The notes beneath the pieces were generated by a model that worked only from the letters and a program-made list of their open reading frames with translations, did no database searches and had not been told where the DNA came from. Positions 43,740-53,761 of a DNA stretch of 64,000 nucleotides are shown here, piece by piece. The DNA is from Bacteroidota bacterium (lineage in GTDB: Bacteria; Bacteroidota; Ignavibacteria; Ignavibacteriales; Ignavibacteriaceae): NCBI GenBank assembly GCA_021815405.1, contig JAKAGV010000007.1:1-64000 (forward strand). Reading direction: 5' to 3'. Position 1 is the first letter of the stretch. Each line of letters opens with the position of its first letter. The translations under genes and the position numbers were made by a program.

Positions 43740-44738
43740 GTGAAGAAATATTTAATCTTAATTTTGTTTTTACCGGCAGTGCTTTTTGCGCAGCCAAAAG
43801 TAAGCCCGATCAGCAGCATGCCAGGCGCATTTTCGAGAATGGGGTTTGGTGCAAGAGGAATGGGAATGGGAAACGCAATGTCTTCTGTTACGGAAGGAAA
43901 TTTAGTTTCATATTACAACCCTGCATTGTCGGTATTCCAAAATGGAAATTCATTTCAAACTTCGTATTCATTTTTATCTCTCGACCGCTCTTTAAACTTT
44001 TTGAACTTCACGAGACGGTTTGATTTTTATTCGAATAGCGATTCGGCTAATCCTAATCGAGAGCCAAGGAATTCTGCGGGATTAAGCGTTGGAATAATTA
44101 ATTCCGGAGTTGGCAAAATTGACGGCAGAGATAATGACGGGAACAAGACAGGCTATCTTTCAACATCTGAAAATCAATTCTTTTTAGGATTGGCAAACAG
44201 GTTCTCAAGAAAATTTGCTCTCGGCATATCGATTAAATTTTATTATTACAAATTGTATGAGCAAATAAATTCAACCGGCTTCGGTTTAGATTTAGGCGCG
44301 CTTTACATAGTGAATGAGCATTGGAATGTATCTTTTGTTATTTCCGATTTGAACAGCCAGTACAAATGGGACACTTCTCCGATATATCAGGAGAACGGTA
44401 CAACATCTACAGATAAATTTCCGCTGTTAAAGAAAATTGGTGTAAGCTATTCAAATAAAAATATGGGAATTATTGCTTCCGCAGAATTTGAAAACAGCAA
44501 TGCCGGTACAAATATTTTGCGCGCCGGTGTTGAGTACAATATTTTTGAAGGTTTATTCATTCGCGGCGGAATTGATCAATTTAATTTGAGTAACTCGGAT
44601 TTTCCGGCAAATCCTTCGCTTGGATTTTCTTATTTTAGAAAGATAGCTGGAATTATTTTTGGCGTCGATTATGCTTTTGTGGTTGAACCTTATTCGCCAG
44701 AGGACAGGCATATTGTCGGATTAAATGTTAATTTTTAG
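43740..44738 (+). CDS. PorV/PorQ-family outer-membrane barrel protein (first copy)
   Basis: This 332-residue FadL-like barrel starts at GTG 43740 and has a signal peptide ending near LFAQ. The family signature GAFSRMGFGARGMGMGNAMS followed by YYNPAL marks PorV/PorQ proteins. PorV shuttles T9SS cargo from the translocon SprA to the PorU attachment complex. The terminal strand ends VGLNVNF. It lies 27 bp after a T9SS cargo gene and 20 bp before a second paralogue. Confidence 0.85.
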   Translation: MKKYLILILFLPAVLFAQPKVSPISSMPGAFSRMGFGARGMGMGNAMSSVTEGNLVSYYNPALSVFQNGNSFQTSYSFLSLDRSLNFLNFTRRFDFYSNSDSANPNREPRNSAGLSVGIINSGVGKIDGRDNDGNKTGYLSTSENQFFLGLANRFSRKFALGISIKFYYYKLYEQINSTGFGLDLGALYIVNEHWNVSFVISDLNSQYKWDTSPIYQENGTTSTDKFPLLKKIGVSYSNKNMGIIASAEFENSNAGTNILRAGVEYNIFEGLFIRGGIDQFNLSNSDFPANPSLGFSYFRKIAGIIFGVDYAFVVEPYSPEDRHIVGLNVNF

Positions 44739-44758
44739 GAAGAAAAAATTTAGTTAAA

Positions 44759-45658
44759 ATGCAAAAGACTTTTATTATCTTTTTATTATCAATTGCTTCT
44801 TTGCTCGCACAATCAGCAGGCAACAGCGGATTAGCTTTTCTTAAACTTGGTTTCGGTGCAAGGAATATTTCAATGGGCGATGTAAGCTCAGTATCTACCG
44901 GAGACGTTTCATCATTGTTTTATAACCCTGCCGGATTAGCCGGACTTTCAGGAAACCAAATTATGATAATGCATAATTCATGGATTCAAGGAACGTACAG
45001 CAATGTACTTGGAGTTCAAACAACAATGTGGAGCTTGCCATTGGCTTTTGGATTTAATGTAACAACTATCCCGGATATTCAAATAAGAACCAGAGCGACA
45101 TCACAGCCGGACGCAACTTTTGATGCAAATTATTTTTTCGGCTGCGTCTCAACCGGATTTAATGTTTACGATAATATTGCTTTCGGTGCTTCAATAAAAT
45201 ATTTATACGAAGGATTGTATTCCGAAGAAGCTACTGGCTGGGGATTTGACTTCGGATTGAATTATAAATCTCCCGTTAAAGGATTGAATGCCTCCGCAGT
45301 ATTAAAAAATTTAGGCTCAATGAACATTTTAAAGAATGAAAGCACAAAGCTTCCTACAGAATTTAGAATTGGTCCAGCTTATCAATTTAATTTGTTGAAT
45401 GATAAATTTGCAATAACAGCTGCAGCGGAGTTTCAAAAATATCTTCCAACAAACGACAGCCATTTTGATTTAGGATTGGAAATTCTTTACGATAATTTAA
45501 TAGCTTTAAGAGGCGGCTATCAATCCGGTTATGAATCTAAAAGCTACACCGGCGGTTTCGGTTTGATCTGGGGAAACTTTGACTTGGATTATGCGTTCCA
45601 GCCATTTATAGACGGGCTGGGAGATGCGAATATCTTTTCACTTAAATTTAGGTTCTGA
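44759..45658 (+). CDS. PorV/PorQ-family outer-membrane barrel protein (second copy)
   Basis: This 299-residue barrel is of the same family as its neighbour: signal peptide ending SLLAQ, then SGLAFLKLGFGARNISMGDV and SLFYNPAGLAGLSG, with the terminal strand IFSLKFRF. It is closer in opening sequence to typical PorV than the first copy. Two paralogues in tandem suggest separate client sets or a PorV plus PorQ pair; the sequence does not settle which. It ends 19 bp before the membrane glycosyltransferase gene. Confidence 0.87.
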   Translation: MQKTFIIFLLSIASLLAQSAGNSGLAFLKLGFGARNISMGDVSSVSTGDVSSLFYNPAGLAGLSGNQIMIMHNSWIQGTYSNVLGVQTTMWSLPLAFGFNVTTIPDIQIRTRATSQPDATFDANYFFGCVSTGFNVYDNIAFGASIKYLYEGLYSEEATGWGFDFGLNYKSPVKGLNASAVLKNLGSMNILKNESTKLPTEFRIGPAYQFNLLNDKFAITAAAEFQKYLPTNDSHFDLGLEILYDNLIALRGGYQSGYESKSYTGGFGLIWGNFDLDYAFQPFIDGLGDANIFSLKFRF

Positions 45659-45677
45659 AAGTATTCTGATGACTTGA

Positions 45678-46988
45678 ATGAAGAAGCTGCTGACATTTCT
45701 AGAATCGAACGCAACTAAAGTTGTAATCTTTTATTTTCTTCTTCAATTAATTCTTGTAATATTTTGGCATGAGCCTTTCAGAAGCGATTCACACTACTAT
45801 TTTAAACTTGCAGAACAGTGTATTGCAAACCACAGCTTCTATCCGGCAAAAATTCATCTTTATGAAGATTACCTTACTGCGCCGCTGTATGTAAATGTAC
45901 TTGTAGTTGTCTTATCAATTTGGAACTCTCAAATAGCGATCGGATTACTCAACATAATTCTGAATGCACTCCAGTTATTTTTTGTTTATCGAATTTCCAA
46001 AAAATTATTTGGCGAAATGAATGCCCGGTTGAGCGTATTGTTATATATTTTTTATTTGAATACTCTCGGCATGGTTCTAATGAATTTGACTGAATTTTTA
46101 TTTGGCACTCTTGTGCTTGCAAGTGTTTATTTCTTTTATAAGAATTCAAGAACATCGGATTTTATTGCAGGGCTTCTGGCAGCGGCTTCCATTACTGTCC
46201 GACCAATGGGGGCGGCACTGGCAGCCGCTTATTTAATCGCAATCGGATTCAGCAAAATAGAAAAGCAGCTTAAAATTAAAAGAGCGGTGATTATAATTTT
46301 TAGCTGCGGATTATTCATCTTAGCGTATGGGGAATTTACTCAAAGCTTTTTCGGAAGATTTATTTATACGGCAACCAGCGGACCGGTAAACATTTTAATC
46401 GGTGCGAACGACAACGCAACCGGCACCTACAACACAACTGTCTTTGAACAAGGCAAACTTGGTTACATGCCTGATGCGAAGCAAAAGACTTATATCGAAA
46501 AGGAAGCGGTCTGGAAAAAAGAAGCCCAACGTTGGATTCTTTCACATCCGATTAAGTGGATTAGTTTGTTCCCCGCAAAATTCGGCTTTATGATTTTAGT
46601 TGATGATTTTGCGGTTACAAATATTCTTCACGTTGATAACTGGTATTTGACGAAGGTAATTAAAGATGTAATCATAAAAAGGAACTTTAACTTTTTTGGT
46701 GATGCGCCTCTTTATTTGATAATATTTTACTTCGTAGTTCAAATTCTGAATTATATATATTATTTTTCACTTGTTATTATATTATTGGTTGGCGTCTGGA
46801 AGAAAAAAGTTTTCATTATTTTTTCAGAAAAGTTTCTCCCAATTACATTATTTGTTATTTTGGGACTTGCAATGACAGCAGTTGCATATGGAAGTGCAAG
46901 ATATAGATATCCGTATATGCTGTTTTTCTTTATCGCCGTTACGCCAATTATATCTGATTTTCTAAGACTAAAAATTCAAAATAAATGA
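45678..46988 (+). CDS. Multi-pass membrane glycosyltransferase-like protein (GT39-like)
   Basis: This 436-residue protein has about 10 membrane helices. The first external loop contains HEPFRSDSHYYFKLAEQC, where GT39/ArnT-like enzymes place acidic catalytic residues. The RPMGAALAAAYLIA and SARYRYPYMLFFF segments are typical of this superfamily. It probably transfers a sugar from a polyprenyl phosphate donor outside the cytoplasm. It opens a compact run with FemAB-like, GT and flippase genes, overlapping the next start by 4 bases. Confidence 0.75.
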   Translation: MKKLLTFLESNATKVVIFYFLLQLILVIFWHEPFRSDSHYYFKLAEQCIANHSFYPAKIHLYEDYLTAPLYVNVLVVVLSIWNSQIAIGLLNIILNALQLFFVYRISKKLFGEMNARLSVLLYIFYLNTLGMVLMNLTEFLFGTLVLASVYFFYKNSRTSDFIAGLLAAASITVRPMGAALAAAYLIAIGFSKIEKQLKIKRAVIIIFSCGLFILAYGEFTQSFFGRFIYTATSGPVNILIGANDNATGTYNTTVFEQGKLGYMPDAKQKTYIEKEAVWKKEAQRWILSHPIKWISLFPAKFGFMILVDDFAVTNILHVDNWYLTKVIKDVIIKRNFNFFGDAPLYLIIFYFVVQILNYIYYFSLVIILLVGVWKKKVFIIFSEKFLPITLFVILGLAMTAVAYGSARYRYPYMLFFFIAVTPIISDFLRLKIQNK

Positions 46989-47956
46989 TTGAATATTTTC
47001 CTTTAAAAAATTCCGGAATATCCTCTGAAGAGTGGGATTCTTTTGTTGATGGCTCAGACAGCGGGACAATGTTTCATAAAAGGTTATTTCTTTCCTATCA
47101 TCCTAAAGATCGATTTGAAGATGCATCGTTGGTTGTTAAGAAGGACGGTGAACTGCTTTCCATTTTTCCCGCGGCAATTATTAAACGGGACGGAAAGAAA
47201 ATTCTTACATCCCACAGCGGAGCTTCATACGGAGGATTTTGTTATAAACAAAACTTGAATTTGAAAGAAGCTTTTAATCTTGTCGAGAGCTTGATGAGCT
47301 ACGCCAAAGAAATGAAATGCGAAAGAATTCAGCTTACTCCTCCTCCAATGATTTATCAGACAAAATATTCAAACTACATTGACTTTGCTCTCGTGAAAAA
47401 TGATTTTAGCTATTTAAAGAGGGAAGTATCAAGTGTAGTCCAACTTGATGTTGCCAAAGAAGATTTACTCTCAACATACCGACCGGAGGCAAGAACAGCA
47501 GTTAAGAAAGCTGTCAAACAAGGCGTTGAAATTGCTGAATGTGAGCGCTTCGAAGATTATTATGAGATTCTAAAAAAGAATTTGAAGATGCGTCATAATG
47601 TTTCGCCAACTCATACACTTGAAGAGTTAATCAAATTGAAGAGAATTTTCCCTGGTAAAATTCGGCTTTGGGGCGCATTCCTGGGTGAGAAACTAATTGC
47701 CGGCGTTTGCAACTTTTCAACTAATCCAAGAGTAGTTTTAGCTTTTTATATAAGCCACAACGAAGATTACCAGGAATACAGAGCAGTCAATTTGCTTTTC
47801 TATGAAATAATGAAAAGATACAAAGAAGAAGGATTCAAGTTTTTGGATTTCGGTATTTTTACAGTAAACATGGATCCGAACTGGGGACTTGGAAGATTTA
47901 AAGAAAATTTTGGCGCCAGAGGAATCTTTAGAGATACGTTTTATAAAGATTTGTAA
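46985..47956 (+). CDS. FemAB/BioF2-like acyltransferase (GNAT fold)
   Basis: This 323-residue protein has two GNAT-like halves: SYHPKDRFEDASLVVKKDG at the start, TYRPEARTAVKKAVKQGVEI in the middle and FLDFGIFTVNMDPNWGLGRF near the end. This is the BioF2-like acetyltransferase family often found in polysaccharide clusters. It would acylate or aminoacylate a sugar or lipid-linked intermediate; the acyl donor is unknown. It is cytoplasmic, with no signal peptide. The gene is linked by overlaps to GT39-like and GT4 genes. Confidence 0.85.
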   Translation: MIEYFPLKNSGISSEEWDSFVDGSDSGTMFHKRLFLSYHPKDRFEDASLVVKKDGELLSIFPAAIIKRDGKKILTSHSGASYGGFCYKQNLNLKEAFNLVESLMSYAKEMKCERIQLTPPPMIYQTKYSNYIDFALVKNDFSYLKREVSSVVQLDVAKEDLLSTYRPEARTAVKKAVKQGVEIAECERFEDYYEILKKNLKMRHNVSPTHTLEELIKLKRIFPGKIRLWGAFLGEKLIAGVCNFSTNPRVVLAFYISHNEDYQEYRAVNLLFYEIMKRYKEEGFKFLDFGIFTVNMDPNWGLGRFKENFGARGIFRDTFYKDL

Positions 47957-49032
47957 TGCTTAAAATTCTACACTTAGCTCCGCAGAATTATGCCGGTGTT
48001 CCTTACAGCTTTTACAAGATGCATAATGCCTGCGGTGACTACTCAAGAATTATTACATACCATAAAAACCAATTGGAATTTTCGGAAGATATTTGTCTGG
48101 AACTTCCACTGCCGAATTTTTCTCTTGCCAAACTCTGGCGAAGAAAAAAAGTTTCTTCAAGAGAAACTAATCTAACCGAATCAGCTCCTTTTTTCAGACC
48201 TAAAAATGCGATTGAAAAATTTTACTTTGACTTTTCTGACTTTCAAAGAAGAAATAAAATATTCGGAATAATTAATGAATATAAGCTGGATGAATTTGAA
48301 ATTATTCATTACGATGCCGGGCTTGATTTTTTTAGAAATGCATCGCAGGCAAAAAAATGGAAAAAAGAAGGTAAGAAAATTGTCTGCTGCTATTACGGAA
48401 GCGATCTTAGGGTTAGAGGCATAATAAAAGAGCTTGATGAAATTTCTGACTTAAATATTACGTCCGAATATGATCACCTTAAGCTTAAAAAAGATTTGCA
48501 TTATCTATTTTATCCATATGATGCCTCGGAGCTTCCGCAAAAATCAAATAGAGGAAATGAATTTGTAACAATTATTCATTCTCCGACAAATAGAAAATAT
48601 AAAGGCACCGAACTGATCATTTCAGTAATTGAAAAAATTAAGAAAGAGAAAAAAATTAATTTTCTTTTGATCGAAAATATGAAACGGAGCGAACTGCTTA
48701 AGATAAAGAGCAGATGCGATATTTCGATTGATCAGGTCGGCGGAACAATGGGCGGAACCGGATATGGTAAAGCAGGGCTTGAAACACTTGCTATGGGAAT
48801 TCCAACAATTACAAACATGACACGTGACTATGAAATCTGGCTTCCGGAAAATCCTTTTGTGGTTGCAAACAATGCCGATGAGCTTTACAAAAAATTAAAT
48901 GAGCTTATTGAGGATAAATCTTTACGTGAAGATATTGGAATGAAAGGAAAGCTTTGGGTTGAAAAATATCATGGCTATAAACAAGTAGATAAAAAATTAA
49001 AAGAATTGTATAAACTTAAAAACATAATCTGA
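47956..49032 (+). CDS. Glycosyltransferase, GT4-like (GT-B fold)
   Basis: This 358-residue protein has the GT-B plan. An N-terminal acceptor half (KILHLAPQNYAGVPYSFYKM, YYGSDLRVRG) is followed by a donor half with VTIIHSPTNRKYKGTELI, then DQVGGTMGGTGYGKAGLETL and GIPTI, the E-x7-E-like nucleotide-sugar binding region. Sugar and acceptor are not predictable. It sits between the FemAB-like gene and the flippase gene, each sharing a one-base overlap, and so belongs to the surface polysaccharide assembly operon. Confidence 0.85.
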   Translation: MLKILHLAPQNYAGVPYSFYKMHNACGDYSRIITYHKNQLEFSEDICLELPLPNFSLAKLWRRKKVSSRETNLTESAPFFRPKNAIEKFYFDFSDFQRRNKIFGIINEYKLDEFEIIHYDAGLDFFRNASQAKKWKKEGKKIVCCYYGSDLRVRGIIKELDEISDLNITSEYDHLKLKKDLHYLFYPYDASELPQKSNRGNEFVTIIHSPTNRKYKGTELIISVIEKIKKEKKINFLLIENMKRSELLKIKSRCDISIDQVGGTMGGTGYGKAGLETLAMGIPTITNMTRDYEIWLPENPFVVANNADELYKKLNELIEDKSLREDIGMKGKLWVEKYHGYKQVDKKLKELYKLKNII

Positions 49033-50456
49033 TGGAAAAGAAAACAAGTCTTTCAACCTCAACCGCCTGGTACAGCGTTGGAAATTTTCTGATACGCTCC
49101 ATCAGCTTTTTACTTCTGCCGCTTTACACGAATGTTTTATCGACTGCTGATTATGGTAATTACGCACTTCTGCTGTCGGTCTATGCACTTGCTGCTGTAT
49201 TTTATCAATCCGGGATGCAGAGTGCGTTAACTAAATTTTATCTTGATGAATCCACGCTGGAAGGAAGGCGGAAAGTTTTTTCGTCTATCTTTAACTCTGC
49301 AGCTTTAATCGGAATAATTCTTACTGTGATAATAATTCTGTTCTCTGAATATGTTTCAAAAGTAATTTTGGGGACAACTCATCTTAGCATACTTATTGAC
49401 CTGGTATTTATTACTTTGTTATTTGATTCACTGTGTTATTATGGGCTGCAGCTCCTAAAGACGAAAGAAAAAGCGCGAAGGGTAGTTGCACTTTCCTTTG
49501 TTAATGCTGTGCTTAATTTTTCTCTGAACATTATCTTCGTTTATTATTTAAGAATGAATATCGAGGGTATTTTTTTTGCTCAACTTATTTCAGCTATTGT
49601 ATTCCTGATATTGTTAATACCAAACTTTTCGAATGAATATAAATTTTATATTAACAAGCAGACTATCAAACTGGTTACCATATTTTCCTTACCTCTAATT
49701 GTCAGCGGATTATTGTCTTCGGCAGTAGATGTAAGTGACCGCTTTATTTTAAATATTTATATCGGCAAAGCTGAGGTTGGCATTTACAGCCTATCATACA
49801 AAATGGCAATGTTGATGAATGTTTTCGTTCTCGCTTTCCGTACAGCATGGATTCCTCATGCAATCAAAGCTTATAAAGAAGGAAATTACTCAAAAGTGTT
49901 TGGGGAAACATTTAAAAAATTACTGACAGGCGGTTTCTTAATTCTTTTGGTTGTTGTTTTAATATCGCCATACTTTTTCGAGATTAAATTATTTAACAAG
50001 AACCTGCTTAATCCAAGTTATAAAGCTGGGACAATAATCTTGCCTTACATTTTGCTTGGCTATTTACTAAATGGTGTAGCATCCTTTTATTCCCTTTATC
50101 CTTTTATTAGTTCTAAGAGCATTTTATTTTTGATTTCGGATGCTTCAGCTTTTGTCATAAATATTTTATTGAATCTGATTTTTGTTCCGCGGTTAGGGAT
50201 GGTTGGTGCTGCTATTGCAACGACCTTAGCTTTTCTAGCCAGTGCATTCTATCTTTATGCAAAATCAAAAAAAGATATTAAAATATTGTACCCCGTTAAT
50301 CAAATTATATTTCTTAGTTTAACAATGATTATTTTTTTGATCATCGGTTTGTTAATTAAGAATTATTTTATCGATGGGATTCTGATTTTAATTTATTTAG
50401 CTTTATCCAGCCGGCAAACGAAATTTAATTTTAAAAACTTATTTTCTTTTAATTAG
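49032..50456 (+). CDS. Polysaccharide flippase, Wzx/MOP-family
   Basis: This 474-residue inner-membrane protein has about 12-14 helices (YSVGNFLIRSISFLLLPLYT at the start, SAVDVSDRFILNIYIGKAEV in the middle). It matches the oligosaccharide flippase branch of the MOP superfamily, which moves undecaprenyl-linked repeat units to the periplasmic face. It ends the rightward polysaccharide run. Its 3' end overlaps the 3' end of the convergent glycosyltransferase gene by 18 bases. No Wzy polymerase is clearly identified. Confidence 0.9.
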   Translation: MEKKTSLSTSTAWYSVGNFLIRSISFLLLPLYTNVLSTADYGNYALLLSVYALAAVFYQSGMQSALTKFYLDESTLEGRRKVFSSIFNSAALIGIILTVIIILFSEYVSKVILGTTHLSILIDLVFITLLFDSLCYYGLQLLKTKEKARRVVALSFVNAVLNFSLNIIFVYYLRMNIEGIFFAQLISAIVFLILLIPNFSNEYKFYINKQTIKLVTIFSLPLIVSGLLSSAVDVSDRFILNIYIGKAEVGIYSLSYKMAMLMNVFVLAFRTAWIPHAIKAYKEGNYSKVFGETFKKLLTGGFLILLVVVLISPYFFEIKLFNKNLLNPSYKAGTIILPYILLGYLLNGVASFYSLYPFISSKSILFLISDASAFVINILLNLIFVPRLGMVGAAIATTLAFLASAFYLYAKSKKDIKILYPVNQIIFLSLTMIIFLIIGLLIKNYFIDGILILIYLALSSRQTKFNFKNLFSFN

Positions 50457-51581
50457 ATTATCAATCAACTTCAAAAGCTTTTGGGATTCTACTTCCCAAT
50501 TCTTACCGCTTTCAATGATTCGTCTTCCATTTCTAGAATGCTGTTTCAATAATCGCGTATCAGATAAGTATAGTTCAATCTTATTTATTATTTCCTCAGT
50601 GTCGTTGGGATTAACCAGAAAGCCGCAATTTATTTCTCCAAGTTCTTTTCGAATCGGTTCGACATCAGAGAAAATAAATGGTTTACCGCAAGCCATATAT
50701 TCAAAAATTTTAATTGGAAGAGAGTGGTTGTAAATGAAATTTCTTTCTCTTAAATCGAAACAAATATCAACATCTCTAAGTAAGTTAGAGATATTTTTAT
50801 ATTCAGTCCATCCTGCTTTTTCGATTAAAATATTATTGACGCCGCAAGATAAGTTATCAAAGGTTTTTTCATCTTCTTCTGATTCAAATTTACCGACAAT
50901 CTTCAGCTTTATTTTAATATCGGGATGTCTTTCGGCAAGTTGTGAAGATATTTGGATAAGCTCTTTTATACCGCGCTTAAAGTTGATGAGTCCGGCATAA
51001 CATAAGACTAAAATCCTCCCATCATAAGGAGGATGATTACAATCGAAGAATTTGATTACCGGATAATAACCTATTATAATTTTTTTCTTAAATGGTGCAA
51101 AAAGTACATATCTTTTTAACTTTGTTGTTTCACCCACTAAAATAACGTTAGTCAAATTAGCTAATAAGAAATTCAGAATAAAAAGAAAAAAGTAAACTAA
51201 GATTTTCTTATTTCCTTTTATTTTGGAAACTATACCTTCGGGGTACCATTCGGTTACGTCATAAATAATTTTTGTACATCTTTTCCTTATGAATTTGAAT
51301 TTTAGCGCCGGGGCTAATGTTAAAGATTCACAGCAGATAATGATGTCGGGAGAAAAAGATACTAATGATTCAAAGAATTTTTTAATTTTTTGAATCCTAT
51401 TAAGACCTTTACTCTCAAATCCTAAGATTGAAATGTATTCTTGTTCGCTATTTATTTCTTCGGTCGAACAAATAATTCTGACTGAGTATTTATTTTGAGC
51501 TAGTGAAAGTCCAAATTTCCAAAAGATTCTTTCATCAAATGGAGGATGACCGGAAGTAATAATAGCAATTTTATTTTGCAT
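50439..51581 (-). CDS. Glycosyltransferase, GT4-like
   Basis: This 380-residue GT-B protein starts IAIITSGHPPFDERIFWKFG, with the usual N-terminal acceptor half. The donor half includes LVLCYAGLINFKRGIKELI, KIKLKIVGKFESEED and the nucleotide-sugar site NHSLPIKIFEYMACGKPFIF with the conserved Glu. It is transcribed leftward, convergent with the flippase gene, so it has its own promoter. It probably adds a sugar to the same surface polymer. Confidence 0.9.
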   Translation of the reverse strand: MQNKIAIITSGHPPFDERIFWKFGLSLAQNKYSVRIICSTEEINSEQEYISILGFESKGLNRIQKIKKFFESLVSFSPDIIICCESLTLAPALKFKFIRKRCTKIIYDVTEWYPEGIVSKIKGNKKILVYFFLFILNFLLANLTNVILVGETTKLKRYVLFAPFKKKIIIGYYPVIKFFDCNHPPYDGRILVLCYAGLINFKRGIKELIQISSQLAERHPDIKIKLKIVGKFESEEDEKTFDNLSCGVNNILIEKAGWTEYKNISNLLRDVDICFDLRERNFIYNHSLPIKIFEYMACGKPFIFSDVEPIRKELGEINCGFLVNPNDTEEIINKIELYLSDTRLLKQHSRNGRRIIESGKNWEVESQKLLKLIDNLIKRK

Positions 51582-51661
51582 TATCTAAATGGTTATTAAG
51601 AATAAAAAATTTTATAATATTTTTAATATTCTAAATTAATGATTTATTAAATTAATCTTAC

Positions 51662-52795
51662 ATGAAAAAGAAAATATTAATAGCACCTAACAGCTACAAA
51701 GAATGTGCTGATGCGGTTACTGTTTCAAATTATATTGAAGAGGAATTAGAAAAGTATAATTCTCCGGAAAAAATTATCTTGCCGTTATCCGATGGAGGAG
51801 ATGGATTTCTGGAGGTGTGTACAAAATACAAAAGCCTGAAGATTCTGGAATATTCTATTTCTACTCCGTATGACAAAACTACTTTTACATGCCAAGTTGG
51901 TTACGATAAAATAAATCAGATAATTTATATTGAATCTGCCAATGTATTAGGACTTAATTTAATTCCATCGGAGAAAAGACATCCGTTATTTTTAAGTTCG
52001 AAGGGCATGGGTAATTTATTCCAGAAATTATTAAAAGATGTTGAACAAAAAAAACTTGTGGTAAAAAAGATTATAATCGGAATAGGAGGGACTGGCACTA
52101 ATGATTTAGGACTTGGACTTCTTGAGGAATTCGGTCTTAAAATGAAAGATAAAGACGGAAAATTCTTAAAGATAATTCCGGCAAATTATGGTATGGTTGA
52201 ACAAATCTATTGGAGCAAATTTGAGCTGCCATTTGAGATTGAGATAATAAGCGATGTTGACAATCCGCTTCTTGGGAAAACCGGTGCAGCAAAGATTTTT
52301 GGAAAGCAAAAAGGACTTTCGGATGACGAAATTACAGCTTCCGAAATTGGGTTTAATAAAATTCTTAAGTCGCTCAAAAATAATAATTTAATCACTTCCT
52401 TTGATAATTTGCCGGGTGCCGGTGGAGGTCTTGCTGCTGGATTAAAAATTTTCTTTAATGCCAAAATCAAAGGCTCAAAAATATTCATTTCTGAAATTAT
52501 GGATTTCGTTAAAAAAGAGGATATTGACTTTGTTATAACCGGCGAGGGAGCATTTGATTTTCAAAGTATTAGCCAGAAAGCCACTGGTTATTTAATTGAT
52601 ATATTTACCGAATTGAAAAAAACAGTAATTGTATGCTGCGGTAAATTTGATGAAAATATCTTGGAAAAATTACCCAAGAATGTTTTCGTCATTGAGTTAA
52701 GAAAATATTTTCGAAGTGAAGAGGAATCAATAAAACAATTTCGTGTAGGGATTCGAATGGCAATTAAAGAAATTAATGAGCGCTTTTTAAACTGA
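51662..52795 (+). CDS. Glycerate kinase (GlxK/GarK type)
   Basis: Phosphorylates glycerate with ATP to phosphoglycerate. Identified by the family's opening KILIAPNSYKECADAVTV, the active-site region LPLSDGGDGFLEV, GIGGTGTNDLGLGLLEEFG, PGAGGGLAAGLKIFF and FVITGEGAFDFQS. At 377 residues it has family length. Class 1 members usually give 2-phosphoglycerate. It is alone between a convergent polysaccharide gene and thyA, so its pathway in this organism (serine, glyoxylate or sugar acid use) is not shown by context. Confidence 0.93.
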   Translation: MKKKILIAPNSYKECADAVTVSNYIEEELEKYNSPEKIILPLSDGGDGFLEVCTKYKSLKILEYSISTPYDKTTFTCQVGYDKINQIIYIESANVLGLNLIPSEKRHPLFLSSKGMGNLFQKLLKDVEQKKLVVKKIIIGIGGTGTNDLGLGLLEEFGLKMKDKDGKFLKIIPANYGMVEQIYWSKFELPFEIEIISDVDNPLLGKTGAAKIFGKQKGLSDDEITASEIGFNKILKSLKNNNLITSFDNLPGAGGGLAAGLKIFFNAKIKGSKIFISEIMDFVKKEDIDFVITGEGAFDFQSISQKATGYLIDIFTELKKTVIVCCGKFDENILEKLPKNVFVIELRKYFRSEEESIKQFRVGIRMAIKEINERFLN

Positions 52796-52872
52796 GTTTT
52801 ATAGCATCAAAAATTTTTATTAAATTGAAACTCAAATAATCACCAGTTAGTCTAAAATTAGTCGGAATAATA

Positions 52873-53712
52873 ATGAAAGAATATTTGGATTTGGTAAAAT
52901 TAGTTTTAAATGAAGGCGTTAGAAAACCGTCAAGAACAGGAGTAGACACAATCTCATACTTTGCTGCATTTTATAAGGTCGATCTATCCAAAGGTTTCCC
53001 TTTGCTGACGACCAAGAAAATGGAATGGAAGTCTCTTCTTCACGAAGTGTTATGGTATTTATCCGGCGAAAACCATATTCGGAATTTAAGACAGCATACA
53101 AAAATATGGGATGCATGGGCAGATGAAAACGGTAATCTCGAAACTGCCTACGGTTATTACTGGCGTCATTTTCCAAGCGCAGAGAAGGACGAAAACGGAA
53201 ACTGGAAAGTCACGGAAGTGGATCAAATTAAATATGTAATTGATGAAATAAAACGAAAACCATATAGCAGAAGACTTGTTGTTACCGCCTGGGAACCTGG
53301 CAACGCTACAAAAAGCAAGCTGCCACCTTGCCATTACAGCTTTGCTTTTAATGTTAGTGGAAATAAATTGAATTGTCATTTGACTCAAAGATCCGGCGAT
53401 ATTGCGTTGGGAATTCCCTTTAACCTTGCCGCTTATTCAATCTTAACCCAAATTATAGCGCAGGAAGTTGGATTAGAAGTTGGTTCTTTTGCTCATACAA
53501 TTATTGATGCTCATGTTTACGTTGCGGAAAAAGGCTCTCCGATGGAAAGGTATGATCATCGGAAAGGGCTTCTTGAGCAGTTAAAGCGTGAACCGCTGCC
53601 TCTTCCAAGATTGAAAATTGCAAAAAAGCCGATTGATGAATTGACATTTGAAGATTTTGAATTGTTAGATTATAAGTGTCACGACAAAATCCGATTTGAA
53701 GTTGCAGTGTAA
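52873..53712 (+). CDS. thyA: Thymidylate synthase
   Basis: Makes dTMP from dUMP using methylene-tetrahydrofolate. Conserved elements: PSRTGVDTISYFAAFYKVDL, SGENHIRNLRQHTKIWDAWA, the catalytic Cys in KLPPCHYSFAFNV, QRSGDIALGIPFNLAAYSIL and HTIIDAHVYV. At 279 residues it is slightly longer than the Escherichia enzyme. It is followed by folA, the enzyme that recycles its dihydrofolate product, and by mutL. No thyX is needed, and none was seen. Confidence 0.97.
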   Translation: MKEYLDLVKLVLNEGVRKPSRTGVDTISYFAAFYKVDLSKGFPLLTTKKMEWKSLLHEVLWYLSGENHIRNLRQHTKIWDAWADENGNLETAYGYYWRHFPSAEKDENGNWKVTEVDQIKYVIDEIKRKPYSRRLVVTAWEPGNATKSKLPPCHYSFAFNVSGNKLNCHLTQRSGDIALGIPFNLAAYSILTQIIAQEVGLEVGSFAHTIIDAHVYVAEKGSPMERYDHRKGLLEQLKREPLPLPRLKIAKKPIDELTFEDFELLDYKCHDKIRFEVAV

Positions 53713-53761
53713 AAAATTTTTTAGTCATTAAATCAATTAGAAATATTAAGGCTCCGGTTAT

